Shown here in pieces: positions 1-13,400 of a stretch of DNA of 64,000 nt. The stretch spans positions 206,702,750 through 206,766,749 of the forward strand of contig CP136069.1 of assembly GCA_032622095.1 (NCBI GenBank), read 5' to 3'. The notes beneath the pieces were generated by a model that saw only the letters and a program-made list of their open reading frames with translations, was not told the origin of the DNA and did not search any database. The stretch is from Siphonodentalium dalli. Its lineage: Eukaryota; Mollusca; Scaphopoda; Gadilida; Siphonodentaliidae. Each line of letters begins with the position of its first letter. Position 1 is the first letter of the stretch. The translations under genes and the position numbers were made by a program.

Positions 1-215
1 ATATTCCATAGTATATATTCTTTGGAAGAAGAACCAAAATTTATATATTCCACCAGAATAGGGAACAGCTGTGGCCTAGGAGTGTCCACCAAGTGATAGA
101 GATTCTCAGATTCATTCAACCCAGAATGCATCAGAATTCAAATGAAGAGATAGAGTTATTCCACTTCCGTTGAGAATAATAGACTTTAAAGTACAAGTTG
201 TGGCGAAAATTAGGT
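1..215 (-). repeat. Dispersed repeat, inverted partner of 37680-37895
   Basis: Read on the minus strand this segment matches 37680-37895 over about 200 bp with small indels. Shared blocks include TAAAGTCTATTATTCTCAA, GAATTCTGATGCATTCTGGG and CTATTCTGGTGGAATATATA. It is cut by the left window edge, so its true start is unknown. No coding signal is convincing in any frame. It is probably a fragment of a dispersed element. Confidence 0.7.
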
Positions 216-290
216 GGGCCTTTAACCACTCGGTTAAAACCACAATTCCACTCATGATGAAAATTTTGTAATCTTGACTACTTTTTTTTA

Positions 291-657
291 CCCTGTGCCA
301 ATGCATTCTCTTATATATGCGAGTCGACCATAGGTCGCCTCACATATATAAGAGAATGCATGGCCTAACAATTTTTTACAATTTTAATAATTTTTTCTTG
401 TATTCTTTAATAATTTTATAATTTTACCCACACAGAGCCCCAGACAAACATGAGCAAACGACACTCTTCTATATGCTTCTATATATGTGTGGGGCTCCAT
501 CCAGGGTAATGGATGTTTTTTTATTTTATGTCCTAAAAAATGTAAGAAACATTTATTAAAAAAAATGATTAAATATTGTTAGGCCAATGCATTCTCTTAT
601 ATATGCGAGGCGACCTATGGTTGACTCGCATATATAAGAGGATGCATTGGCACAGGG
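291..657. mobile_element. Double-hairpin miniature element, full copy
   Basis: The segment is bounded by CCCTGTGCCAATGCATTC on the left and its inverse complement on the right. Each end is itself a ~70-bp near-perfect palindrome (arms ATTCTCTTATATATGCGAG around a GACCATAGGTC-like centre). An AT-rich spacer of about 215 bp lies between and holds a further small hairpin (about 431-497, GAGCCCC/GGGGCTC). There is no ORF and no obvious target duplication. Related copies lie at 27331-27618, 34120-34294, 49973-50251 and 54179-54409. Confidence 0.75.
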
Positions 658-665
658 TAAAAAAA

Positions 666-1049
666 ATCCCGACTTACAACTGGATTTGATATGGCGGGTC
701 ACATATTTGTCATTTGTATAATATATAGAGGATCTCAAACCAGTCCCCGGTTTTTTAGCGAAGTTTACAAAATGAGTTTTGTAAATTTCACGATAAACTG
801 GGGACGAGTTGAAGAAATCTATTTATTATTTGATCCAAAACCTTCTTAAAATCCGTAAACGTACTCAAATGGGACGAGAAACTAAAAGCGGCTTCTATAA
901 GGCAAGCTACAAGATAAGCCGGAAGTTTGTCTGCTGTCTCCATGTCAAGAAATAGTGCCAGATAATTAACATGCTTTGAGGTATTTAATGACTTAAATTT
1001 AATGAAATATTTGTGACCCGCCATATCAAATCCAGTCGTAAATCGGGAT
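666..1049. mobile_element. MITE-like element with ~44-bp terminal inverted repeats
   Basis: The left end begins ATCCCGACTTACAACTGG and the right end is its inverse complement with few mismatches (44 bp, including GATATGGCGGGTCACA). About 300 bp of non-coding DNA lies between. Parts of double-hairpin elements flank it on both sides (291-657 and 1058-1090). It may have inserted into one, or the cluster may be nested. Transposon superfamily is not assignable from what is visible. Confidence 0.65.
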
Positions 1050-1057
1050 TTGTTTTA

Positions 1058-1090
1058 CCCTGTGCCAATGCATTCTCTTATATATGCGAG
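1058..1090. mobile_element. Truncated end of a double-hairpin element
   Basis: It begins CCCTGTGCCAATGCATTCTC and runs through TTATATATGCGAG, then stops abruptly where unrelated sequence begins. Only one arm of one hairpin is left. Confidence 0.6.
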
Positions 1091-1104
1091 TCAAACTAAA
1101 TCAA

Positions 1105-1262
1105 CAATAGTCACAAACAATGATTTAGCATACGTAGCAAACGGAATGTAAACAGACGATAGTCACAAACAATGATTTAGCATACGTAGCAAACGGAATG
1201 TAAACAGACAATAGTCACAAACAATGATTTAGCATACGTAGCAAACGGAATGTAAACAGACG
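1105..1262. repeat. 52-bp tandem repeat, 3 copies
   Basis: Three near-identical copies of a 52-bp unit (ATAGTCACAAACAATGATTT...) start at 1107, 1159 and 1211. They adjoin the broken end of a hairpin element. Confidence 0.85.
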
Positions 1263-1477
1263 AAAAGCAGGAGGTCAAAGGTCATGCTTACACACAACAA
1301 TACATTTAAGTACACCTGAGGCTATTTCCTGCTACAATGATCGTTGATTGACAGTATTATAGAATGGGATTATACAACGAAAGACGGGTCGGATCATGTA
1401 AAAAATAGAAGATCTCTAGTGAGTCACAATTCTATAAAAAATTGCTTAACCGAGTGCATCAAATTTAGTGGACGAGG

Positions 1478-1727
1478 TTAACCCTTTGAGTGCCACGGGC
1501 CGATCTCATCGGCCCTAAACCTACACAATAAGTCTGTTAAAGAATATAAGAATAAATTATTAAAATTGTAAAAAATTGTATAAAAAAAAAAAAAAAAAAA
1601 ATTGTTAGGCCAATGCATTCTCTTATATATGCGAGGCGACCTATGGTCGACTCGCATATATAAGAGAATTCATTGGCACAGGGTATATGGGTTGATACAA
1701 AAATCGACCTGGCACTCAAAGGGTTAA
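1478..1727. mobile_element. TTAA-flanked MITE (piggyBac-like) with internal hairpin
   Basis: TTAA occurs at both ends. The 14-bp inverted termini are CCCTTTGAGTGCCA and TGGCACTCAAAGGG. TTAA duplication with CCC termini is the hallmark of the piggyBac superfamily. The interior carries one ~70-bp ATTCTCTTATATATGCGAG hairpin (about 1609-1680) with only one CACAGGG end. Its termini differ from those of the MITEs at 27313, 49825 and 54033 although the interior hairpin is shared. Confidence 0.7.
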
Positions 1728-2238
1728 TAGATTTCATATAAAATTGTGACAAATTTGATTAATTGAACAAATTGAATATCATAATTATATTCTAATTAAC
1801 ATAATGATAAAGTTCCGGCGATGACATTGACATCATTGCGCAAAGCTCTTACGTCACTGCGCGTTTCCAATAATACATGTGTGTCTTACTGAAAAATATG
1901 GAGCCGGGTTTAGGAGCGAATTATGTGATATCTCTCTTACAGAGCAGGAATTTGTCAGCCAGCATTTCCTGGGCAGTCAAAGAGGAAATCTGAAACAAGT
2001 CGCGGCAGTGATCTACTAGCGAGAATCGGAGGAGACAACAGCCTTTTTCCGTGGTGTGAGTCCATGAACAAAGTTAACACTTTCTATACTAAATGAATTT
2101 TCCCATTATAAAAGTATCGGAATGGTCTATTATTCATTCGGAGGGGTGTTCAGGATAAATTAGCAGACAAAAGTCTGAGGAAAAGATAATGCAAATGCAG
2201 AAGGAGTATTTAGTATAGAAAGGGTTACATTTATTTCA
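1728..2238. other. No gene seen; dispersed-repeat similarity
   Basis: Around 1850-1950 the text (TGTGTGTCTTACTGAAAAAT, then GGGTTTAGGAGCGAATTATG) resembles 28380-28460, so this is probably old dispersed repeat. No exon could be supported. Confidence 0.4.
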
Positions 2239-2331
2239 GCAGAATGAGGTTCCCAGAGGGTGAATTTGGTGATGCTAGCCCGCTATGCGGGGTAGCATCA
2301 CTACTTTCACCCTCTGGGAACCTCATTCTGC
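2239..2331. repeat. 93-bp near-perfect palindrome, AATGAGGTTCCCAGAGGG family
   Basis: GCAGAATGAGGTTCCCAGAG at the left is matched by its inverse complement at the right, with arms of about 40 bp and a short loop around GCTAGCCCGCTATGCGGGG. A degenerate partner lies at 2389-2452 and a third copy at 26932-27023. It is probably a hairpin-type miniature transposon. Confidence 0.75.
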
Positions 2332-2388
2332 AAATGACAGACACGCTATTTCAAGGGTTGCTCACATAGCAAGCCTGGATGCAGTGCA

Positions 2389-2452
2389 CAGAATGAGGTT
2401 CCCAGAGGGTAAAGTTAGTGACGCTATCCTGCACAGCCTATTCACCCTCTGG
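2389..2452. repeat. Degenerate copy of the AATGAGGTTCCC palindrome
   Basis: CAGAATGAGGTTCCCAGAGG at the left is intact. The right arm stops at CACCCTCTGGGGACA, so the terminal part is lost. Confidence 0.6.
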
Positions 2453-2799
2453 GGACACAAATTAGTGTTTAATTAGTTGTCGTAACCTCAAATTTTGTGA
2501 ACACTGTGAAATTATCAATGTGACAGAAAATTTATTGTGTTATTTTTAGCTATGTGGTGTATCGACCGCTGATAATCACCTGATTGGCTGCATCACTTTA
2601 CTAATAGATATTGTGATTGGCTGACACTGATGTAAGGCTTGGTGGTGGTAATAGAAATCCAAACTATTTTCTTTAGACTCTGTAACACCATAAAGTGAAA
2701 TATCCACCATTATGGTCACACTCAAGATTATATCATATATTGTTATAAGTGAAACGATGTTATACATATGAATTATCATGTTTGTGTGTAATTATACCC
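2453..2799. other. No feature seen
   Basis: AT-rich DNA between a palindrome and the 174-bp repeat. I found no exon with acceptable splice sites and no repeat structure. Confidence 0.5.
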
Positions 2800-3960
2800 C
2801 CTTTTAAAAAAATGGGGGTATACTGTTTTGCACCTGTCCGTCCGTCCGTGCGTCGTACCGTGCGTCGAGCCGTCCGTACGTCCGTCCGATGTCTGTTCAT
2901 GTCATAACTTGAACAGTAGTGCTCGGATCTCAATGAAATTTTGTATGGCTGTTCATTACTATGAGGGCATTCAATAGAGGTTTACATCGTTTTGTTCGGA
3001 TTTTCCATTCTAGAGTTATTCATCTTTGTTTATCTTGAAATGTTGGATGTTTGGTCCGTCTGGTGTCTGTTCATGTCATAACTTCAACAGTTGTGCTGGG
3101 ATCTCAATGAAATTTTGTATGGATGTTCACTACTATGAGGACATTAAAAAGAGGGTTCCGTCGTTTTGTTCGGATTTTCCATTCTGGAGTTATTCATCTT
3201 TGTTTATCTAGAAATGTTGGCTTTTTGGTCCGTCTGGTGTCTGTTCATGTCGTAACTTCAACAGTTGTGCTGGGATCTCAATGAAATTTGGTATGGATGT
3301 TCACTACTATGAGGACATTAAAAAGAGGGTTCCATTGTTTTGTTCGGATTTTCTGTTCTAGAGTTATACATCTTTGTTTATCTGGAAATGTTGGCTTTTT
3401 GGTCCGTTTGGTGTCTGTTCATGTCGTAACTTCAACAGTTGTGCTGGGATCTCAATGAAATTTGGTATGGATGTTCACTACTATGAGGACATTAAAAAGA
3501 GGGTTCCATTGTTTTGTTCGGATTTTCTGTTCTAGAGTTATACATCTTTGTTTATCTGGAAATGTTGGCTTTTTGGTCCGTCTGGTGTTTGATCATGTCG
3601 TAACTTCAACAGTTGTGCTCGGATCTCAATGGAATTTGGTATGGATGTTCACTACTATGAGGACATTCAATAGAGGGTTCCATTGTGCTGTTCCGTTTTT
3701 CCATTCTAGAGTTATTCATCTTTGTTTATCTGGAAATGTTGGTTGTTTGGTCCATCCGATGTCTGTTCAGCTCATAACTTGAACAGTAATACTCGGATCT
3801 CAATGAAATTTTGTATGGATGTTCACCACTATGAGGACATTCAAATGTTTGTTTTGTTTTTATTGTTCTATAGTTAGGCCTAATCATCTTGTTAATCATT
3901 TTGTTTATATAAAATGCTGGTGTTTGGGTCCATCTGTCTGAGTATAGCCCTCATAAGTTA
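2800..3960. repeat. 174-bp tandem repeat, about 6 copies
   Basis: TGTCTGTTCATGTC recurs at 2890, 3064, 3238, 3412, 3586 and 3760, an exact 174-bp spacing. Units carry GGATCTCAATGAAATTT and GTATGGATGTTCACTACTATG. A (TCCG)n-rich leader (2836-2890) precedes them. The repeat resembles, from memory, dispersed repeats of mollusc genomes. The frames that stay open through it are artefacts of the periodicity. Confidence 0.85.
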
Positions 3961-4205
3961 TAGATATGCCCATACTAGGCGGTATGCCACGAGGGGGTAT
4001 GCACCGGACGACAGTCTATCTCTTGTTGTATTTTATGTTCGTTTTGTGTAATACAATTATGTAGGGAGAGAGACCCTTTGTAAGTTGCAAAACTTGTGCC
4101 TCAATCCCGTTGCGTTATTATGCAATAAAATATGTTTACACTAACTGTTCAAGTCTAATTTTAATCACAACTGGAAATCTATTTCAATACCCTCTGGCTT
4201 TTCAG

Positions 4206-4418
4206 CTCCATTTAAGATTGTGCATGCGGATGAAGACATTATTTTATTCTACGCCTGCTACTTGGTCAAAGATGACGGGACTTGTGCACGTGACCAAACA
4301 GAAGTAACACTCGTCAGCCGGACAAGAGAACTGAGTGATGCAAGGCGAGAAGAAATTGCTCTGAGGTTATCTGACCTCTGTATAAATCCAGATTATCTTA
4401 CAGCCTCTGATATGACAG
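4206..4418 (+). CDS. lip-1 exon 5: lipocalin (ApoD-like) internal exon
   Basis: A 213-nt exon after the acceptor CTGGCTTTTCAG, ending at donor GACAG|GTATAA. It starts with two bases of a split codon and ends with one, the same phase as the exons at 29210 and 37275. The frame reads ADEDIILFYACYLVKDDGTC and ends LCINPDYLTASDMT. Lipocalin beta strand G/H pattern is seen (Y-A-C-Y strand, D-G-T-C turn, C-I-N-P-D in the C-terminal helix region). Upstream exons are not in the window or were not recognised. The product is probably secreted and ligand-binding; the ligand is unknown. The exon's 3' end is the seed of the adjoining 80-bp satellite. Confidence 0.8.
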
Positions 4419-7400
4419 GTATAACTATATCAATTTCTCAGAGGTTAACCTCTGACCTCTGCACAAATCCAAAATATCGTACAGTCTCCGATATGATAGG
4501 TATAATTATATGAATTAACCTCGGACCTCTGCATAAATCCAGACTATCTTACGGTGTATAATTATATGAATTTCTCTAGATTAACCTCCGACCTCTGCAT
4601 AAAGCCAGACTATCTTACGGTGTCCGATATGAGAGGTATAATTATATGAATTTCTCTAGATTAACCTCGGACCTCTGCATAAAGCCAGACCATCGTACGG
4701 TGTCCGATATGAGAGGTCTAATTATATTAATTTCTCTAGATTAACCTCCGACCTCTGCATAAAGCCAGACTATCTTACGGTGTCCGATATGAGAGGTATA
4801 ATTATATGAATTTCTCTATATTAACCTCCGACATCTGCATAAAGCCAGACTAGCTTACGGTGTCCGATATGAGAGGTATAATTATATTAATTTCTCTATA
4901 TTAACCTCGGACCTCTGTATAAATCCAGACCATCTTATGGTCCCCGATATGAGCGGTATAATTATATTAATTTCTCTAGATTAACCTCCGACCTCTGTAT
5001 AAATCCAGACCATCTTACAGTCCCCGATATGAGAGGTATAATTATATTAATTTCTCTAGATTAACCTCCGACCTCTGTATAAATCCAGACCATCTTACGG
5101 TCCCCGATATGAGAGGTATAATTATATGAATTTCTCTAGATTAACCTCGGACCTCTGCATAAAGCCAGACCATCGTACGGTGTCCGAAATGAGAGGTATA
5201 ATTATATGAATTTCTCTAGATTAACCTCGGACCTCTGCATAAAGCCAGACTATCTTACGGTGTCCGATATGAGAGGTATAATTATATGAATTTCTCTATA
5301 TTAACCTCCGACCTCTGCATAAAGCCAGACTATCTTACGGTGTCCGATATGAGAGGTATAATTATATGAATTTCTCTAGATTAACCTCGGACCTCTGTAT
5401 AAATCCAGACCATGTTATGGTCCCCGATATGAGAGGTATAATTATATGAATTTCTCTAGATTAACCTCCGACCTCTGCATAAAGCCAGACCATCTTACTG
5501 TGTCCGATATGAGAGGTATAATTATATTAATTTCTCTAGATTAACCTCCGACCTCTGTATAAATCCAGACTATCTTACGGTCCCCGATATGAGAGGTATA
5601 ATTATATGAATTTCTCTAGATTAACCTCCGACCTCTGTATAAAGCCAGACTATCTTACGGTCTCCGATATGAGAGGTATAATTATATTAATTTCTCTAGA
5701 TTAACCTCCGACCTCTGTATAAATCCAGACCATCTTACGGTCCCCGATATGAGAGGTATAATTATATTAATTTCTCTAGATTAACCTCTGACCTCTGTAT
5801 AAATCCAGACCATGTTATGGTCCCCGATATGAGAGGTATAATTATATGAATTTCTCTAGATTAACCTCCAACCTCTGCATAAATCCAGACCATCTTACGG
5901 TCCCCGATATGAGAGGTATAATTATATGAATTTCTCTAGATTAACCTCGGACCTCTGTATAAATCCAGACCATCTTACGGTCCCCGATATGAGAGGTATA
6001 ATTATATTAATTTCTCTAGATTAACCTCCGACCTCTGTATAAATCCAGACCATCTTACGGTCCCCGATATGAGAGGTATAATTATATTAATTTCTCTAGA
6101 TTAACCTCCGACCTCTGCATAAAGCCAGACCATCTTACAGTCCCCGATATGAGAGGTATAATTATATGAATTTCTCTAGATTAACCTCCGACCTCTGCAT
6201 AAAGCCAGACCATCTTACGGTCCCCGATATGAGAGGTATAATTATATTAATTTCTCTAGATTAACCTCCGACCTCTGTATAAATCCAGACTATCTTACGG
6301 TCCCCGATATGAGAGGTATAATTATATTAATTTCTCTAGATTAACCTCCGACCTCTGTATAAAGCCAGACTATCTTACGGTCTCTGATATGACAGGTATA
6401 ATTATATGAATTTCTCTAAATTAACCTCTGACCTCTGTATAAATCCAGACCATCTTACGGTCCCCGATATGAGAGGTATAATTATATTAATTTCTCTAGA
6501 TTAACCTCCGACCTCTGTATAAATCCAGACTATCTTACTGTGTCTGATATGAGAGGTATAATTATATTAATTTCTCTAGATTAACCTCCGACCTCTGTAT
6601 AAAGCCAGACCATCTTACGGTCTCCGATATGAGAGGTATAATTATATGAATTTCTCTAGATTAACCTCCGACCTCTATATAAATCCAGACTATCTTACGG
6701 TCTCCGATATGAGAGGTATAATTATATTAATTTCTCTAGATTAACCTCCGACCTCTGTATAAAGCCAGACTATCTTACGGTCCCCGATATGAGAGGTATA
6801 ATTATATGAATTTCTCTAGATTAACCTCCGACCTCTGTATAAATCCAGACCATCTTACGGTTCCCGATATGAGAGGTATAATTATATTAATTTCTCTAGA
6901 TTAACCTCCGACCTCTGTATAAATCCAGACTATCTTACAGTCCCCGATATGAGAGGTATAATTATATTAATTTCTCTAGATTAACCTCCGACCTCTGTAT
7001 AAATCCAGACCATCTTACGGTCTCCGATATGAGAGGTATAATTATATGAATTTCTCTATATTAACCTCCGACCTCTGTATAAATCCAGACCATCTTACGG
7101 TCCCCGATATGAGAGGTATAATTATATTAATTTCTCTAGATTAACCTCCGACCTCTGTATAAATCCAGACCATCTTACGGTCTCCGATATGAGAGGTATA
7201 ATTATATGAATTTCTCTAGATTAACCTCGGACCTCTGTATAAATCCAGACCATCTTACGGTCCCCGATATGAGAGGTATAATTATATTAATTTCTCTAGA
7301 TTAACCTCCGACCTCTGCATAAAGCCAGACTATCTTACGGTGTCCGATATGAGAGGTATAATTATATGAATTTCTCTAGATTAACCTCCGACCTCTGTAT

Positions 7401-10400
7401 AAATCCAGACCATCTTACGGTCCCCGATATGAGAGGTATAATTATATTAATTTCTCTAGATTAACCTCCGACCTCTGTATAAATCCAGACCATCTTACGG
7501 TCCCCGATATGAGAGGTATAATTATATTAATTTCTCTAGATTAACCTCTGACCTCTGTATAAATCCAGACCATGTTATGGTCCCCGATATGAGAGGTATA
7601 ATTATATGAATTTCTCTAGATTAACCTCCGACCTCTGTATAAATCCAGACTATCTTACGGTCCCCGATATGAGAGGTATAATTATATTAATTTCTCTAGA
7701 TTAACCTCTGACCTCTGTATAAATCCAGACCATGTTATGGTCCCCGATATGAGAGGTATAATTATATGAATTTCTCTAGATTAACCTCCGACCTCTGTAT
7801 AAATCCAGACCATCTTACGGTCCCCGATATGAGAGGTATAATTATATGAATTTCTCTAGATTAACCTCCGACCTCTGTATAAATCCAGACCATCTTACGG
7901 TGTCCGATATGAGAGGTATAATTATATTAATTTCTCTAGATTAACCTCCGACCTCTGTATAAATCCAGACTATCTTACGGTCCCCGATATGAGAGGTATA
8001 ATTATATTAATTTCTCTAGATTAACCTCTGACCTCTGTATAAAGCCAGACTATCTTACAGTCTCCGATATGAGAGGTATAATTATATTAATTTCTCTATA
8101 TTAACCTCCGACCTCAGTATAAATCCAGACCATCTTATGGTCCCCGATATGAGAGGTATAATTATATGAATTTCTCTAGATTAACCTCGGACCTCTGCAT
8201 AAAGCCAGACTATCTTACGGTCTCTGATATGACAGGTATAATTATATGAATTTCTCTAGATTAACCTCCGACCTCTGTATAAATCCAGACTATCTTATGG
8301 TCCCCGATATGAAAGGTATAATTATATGAATTTCTCTAGATTGACCTCTGTATAAATCCAGACTATCTTACGGTCCCCGATATGAGAGGTATAATTATAT
8401 GAATTTCTCTATATTAACCTCCGACCTCTGTATAAATCCAGACTATCTTACGGTCCCCGATATGAGAGGTATAATTATATGAATTTCTCTAGATTAACCT
8501 CCGACCTCTGTATAAATCCAGACTATCTTACTGTGTCTGATATGAGAGGTATAATTATATTAATTTCTCTAGATTAACCTCCGACCTCTGTATAAAGCCA
8601 GACCATCTTACAGTCCCCGATATGAGAGGTATAATTATATGAATTTCTCTAGATTAACCTCCGACCTCTGTATAAATCCAGACTATCTTACGGTCCCCGA
8701 TATGAGAGGTATAATTATATGAATTTCTCTAGATTAACCTCTGACCTCTGTATAAATCCAGACCATCTTACGGTCCCCGATATGAGAGGTATAATTATAT
8801 GAATTTCTCTAGATTAACCTCCGACCTCTGTATAAATCCAGACCATCTTACGGTCCCCGATATGAGAGGTATAATTATATGAATTTCTCTAGATTAACCT
8901 CCGACCTCTGTATAAATCCAGACTATATTACGGTCCCCGATATGAGAGGTATAATTATATGAATTTCTCTAGATTAACCTCCGACCTCTGTATAAATCCA
9001 GACCATCTTACGGTCCCCGATATGAAAGGTATAATTATATGAATTTCTCTAGATTAACCTCCGACCTCTGTATAAATCCAGACCATCTTACGGTCCCCGA
9101 TATGAGAGGTATAATTATATGAATTTCTCTAGATTAACCTCCGACCTCTGTATAAAGCCAGACTATCTTACGGTCCCCGATATGAGAGGTATAATTATAT
9201 GAATTTCTCTATATTAACCTCCGACCTCTGCATAAAGCCAGACTATCTTACGGTGTCCGATATGAGAGGTATAATTATATGAATTTCTCTAGATTAACCT
9301 CCGACCTCTGTATAAATCCAGACTATCTTACGGTCCCCGATATGAGAGGTATAATTATATGAATTTCTCTAGATTAACCTCTGACCTCTGTATAAATCCA
9401 GACCATCTTACTGTGTCCGATATGAGAGGTATAATTATATTAATTTCTCTAGATTAACCTCCGACCTCTGTATAAATCCAGACCATCTTACGGTCCCCGA
9501 TATGAGAGGTATAATTATATGAATTTCTCTAGATTAACCTCCGACCTCTGTATAAAGCCAGACCATCTTACAGTCTCCGATATGAGAGGTATAATTGTAT
9601 GAATTTCTCTAGATTAACCTCTGACCTCTGTATAAATCCAGACCATCTTACTGTGTCCGATATGAGAGGTATAATTATATTAATTTCTCTATATTAACCT
9701 CCGACCTCTGTATAAATCCAGACTATCTTACGGTCCCCGATATGAGAGGTATAATTATATTAATTTCTCTAGATTAACCTCTGACCTCTGTATAAAGCCA
9801 GACTATCTTACAGTCTCCGATATGAGAGGTATAATTATATTAATTTCTCTATATTAACCTCCGACCTCAGTATAAATCCAGACCATCTTATGGTCCCCGA
9901 TATGAGAGGTATAATTATATGAATTTCTCTAGATTAACCTCGGACCTCTGCATAAAGCCAGACTATCTTACGGTCTCTGATATGACAGGTATAATTATAT
10001 GAATTTCTCTAGATTAACCTCCGACCTCTGTATAAATCCAGACTATCTTATGGTCCCCGATATGAAAGGTATAATTATATGAATTTCTCTAGATTGACCT
10101 CTGTATAAATCCAGACTATCTTACGGTCCCCGATATGAGAGGTATAATTATATGAATTTCTCTATATTAACCTCCGACCTCTGTATAAATCCAGACTATC
10201 TTACGGTCCCCGATATGAGAGGTATAATTATATGAATTTCTCTAGATTAACCTCCGACCTCTGTATAAATCCAGACCATCTTACGGTCCCCGATATGAGA
10301 GGTATAATTATATTAATTTCTCTAGATTAACCTCTGACCTCTGTATAAATCCAGACCATGTTATGGTCCCCGATATGAGAGGTATAATTATATGAATTTC

Positions 10401-13400
10401 TCTAGATTAACCTCCGACCTCTGTATAAATCCAGACTATCTTACGGTCCCCGATATGAGAGGTATAATTATATTAATTTCTCTAGATTAACCTCTGACCT
10501 CTGTATAAATCCAGACCATGTTATGGTCCCCGATATGAGAGGTATAATTATATGAATTTCTCTAGATTAACCTCCGACCTCTGTATAAATCCAGACCATC
10601 TTACGGTCCCCGATATGAGAGGTATAATTATATGAATTTCTCTAGATTAACCTCCGACCTCTGTATAAATCCAGACCATCTTACGGTGTCCGATATGAGA
10701 GGTATAATTATATTAATTTCTCTAGATTAACCTCCGACCTCTGTATAAATCCAGACTATCTTACGGTCCCCGATATGAGAGGTATAATTATATTAATTTC
10801 TCTAGATTAACCTCTGACCTCTGTATAAAGCCAGACTATCTTACAGTCTCCGATATGAGAGGTATAATTATATTAATTTCTCTATATTAACCTCCGACCT
10901 CAGTATAAATCCAGACCATCTTATGGTCCCCGATATGAGAGGTATAATTATATGAATTTCTCTAGATTAACCTCGGACCTCTGCATAAAGCCAGACTATC
11001 TTACGGTCTCTGATATGACAGGTATAATTATATGAATTTCTCTAGATTAACCTCCGACCTCTGTATAAATCCAGACTATCTTATGGTCCCCGATATGAAA
11101 GGTATAATTATATGAATTTCTCTAGATTGACCTCTGTATAAATCCAGACTATCTTACGGTCCCCGATATGAGAGGTATAATTATATGAATTTCTCTATAT
11201 TAACCTCCGACCTCTGTATAAATCCAGACTATCTTACGGTCCCCGATATGAGAGGTATAATTATATGAATTTCTCTAGATTAACCTCCGACCTCTGTATA
11301 AATCCAGACCATCTTACGGTCCCCGATATGAGAGGTATAATTATATGAATTTCTCTAGATTAACCTCGGACCTCTGTATAAATCCAGACTATCTTATGGT
11401 CCCCGATATGAGAGGTATAATTATATGAATTTCTCTAGATTAACCTCGGACCTCTGCATAAAGCCAGACTATCTTACGGTGTCCGATATGAGAGGTATAA
11501 TTATATTAATTTCTCTATATTAACCTCTGACCTCTGTATAAATCCAGACCATCTTACGGTCCCCGATATGAGAGGTATAATTATATGAATTTCTCTAGAT
11601 TAACCTCGGACCTCTGTATAAATCCAGACTATCTTATGGTCCCCGATATGAGAGGTATAATTATATGAATTTCTCTAGATTAACCTCGGACCTCTGCATA
11701 AAGCCAGACTATCTTACGGTGTCCGATATGAGAGGTATAATTATATGAATTTCTCTATATTAACCTCCGACCTCTGCATAAAGCCAGACTAGCTTACGGT
11801 GTCCGATATGAGAGGTATAATTATATTAATTTCTCTAAATTAACCTCTGACCTCTGTATAAATCCAGACTATCTTACGGTCCCCGATATGAGAGGTATAA
11901 TTATATGAATTTCTCTAGATTAACCTCAGACCTCTGTATAAATCCAGACCATCGTACGGTGTCCGATATGAGAGGTATAATTATATGAATTTCTCTAGAT
12001 TAACCTCCGACCTCTGTATAAATCCAGACCATCGTACGGTGTCCGATATGAGAGGTATAATTATATGAATTTCTCTAGATTAACCTCCGACCTCTGTATA
12101 AATCCAGACCATCGTACGGTGTCCGATATGAGAGGTATAATTATATGAATTTCTCTAGATTAACCTCCAACCTCTGTATAAATCCAGACCATCGTACGGT
12201 GTCCGATATGAGAGATATAATTATATGAATTTCTCTAGATTAACCTCCGACCTCTGTATAAATCCAGACCATCGTACGGTGTCCGATATGAGAGGTATAA
12301 TTATATTAATTTCTCTAGATTAACCTCCGACCTCTGTATAAAGCCAGACCATGTTACGGTCTCCGATATGAGAGGTATAATTATATTAATTTCTCTAGAT
12401 TAACCTCCGACCTCTGCATAAAGCCAGACCATCGTACGGTGTCCGATATGAGAGGTATAATTATATGAATTTCTCTAGATTAACCTCGGACCTCTGCATA
12501 AAGCCAGACTATCTTACGGTCCCCGATATGAGTGGTATAATTATATTAATTTCTCTGGATTAACCTCCGACCTCTGTATAAAGCCAGACCATGTTACGGT
12601 CTCCGATATGATAGGTATAATTATATGAATTTCTCTAGATTAACCTCCGACCTCTGTATAAATCCAGACCATCGTACGGTGTCCGATATGAGAGGTATAA
12701 TTATATGAATTTCTCTAGATTAACCTCGGACCTCTGCATAAAGCCAGACCATCTTGCAGTGTCCGATATGAGAGGTATAATTATATGAATTTCTCTAGAT
12801 TAACCTCTGACCTCTGCATAAAGCCAGACTATCTTACGGTCTCCGATATGAGAGGTATAATTATATGAATTTCTCTAGATTAACCTCCGACCTCTGTATA
12901 AAGCCAGACCATCTTACAGTCTCCGATATGAGAGGTATAATTATATGAATTTCTCTAGATTAACCTCTGACCTCTGTATAAAGCCAGACTATCTTACGGT
13001 CCCCGATATGAGAGGTATAATTATATGAATTTCTCTAGATTAACCTCCGACCTCTGTATAAATCCAGACTATCTTACGGTGTCCGATATGAGAGGTATAA
13101 TTATATTAATTTCTCTATATTAACCTCTGACCTCTGTATAAATCCAGACTATCTTACTGTGTCCGATATGAGAGGTATAATTATATGAATTTCTCTAGAT
13201 TAACCTCTGACCTCTGTATAAATCCAGACCATCTTACGGTGTCTGATATGAGAGGTATAATTATATTAATTTCTCTAGATTAACCTCCGACCTCTGTATA
13301 AATCCAGACTATCTTACGGTCCCCGATATGAGAGGTATAATTATATGAATTTCTCTAGATTAACCTCCGACCTCTGTATAAAGCCAGACTATCTTACGGT

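Noticed and set aside
3462-3782. 106-codon open frame with internal repeats
   Set aside because: It lies wholly in the 174-bp tandem repeat, and 174 is divisible by three, so frames stay open trivially.
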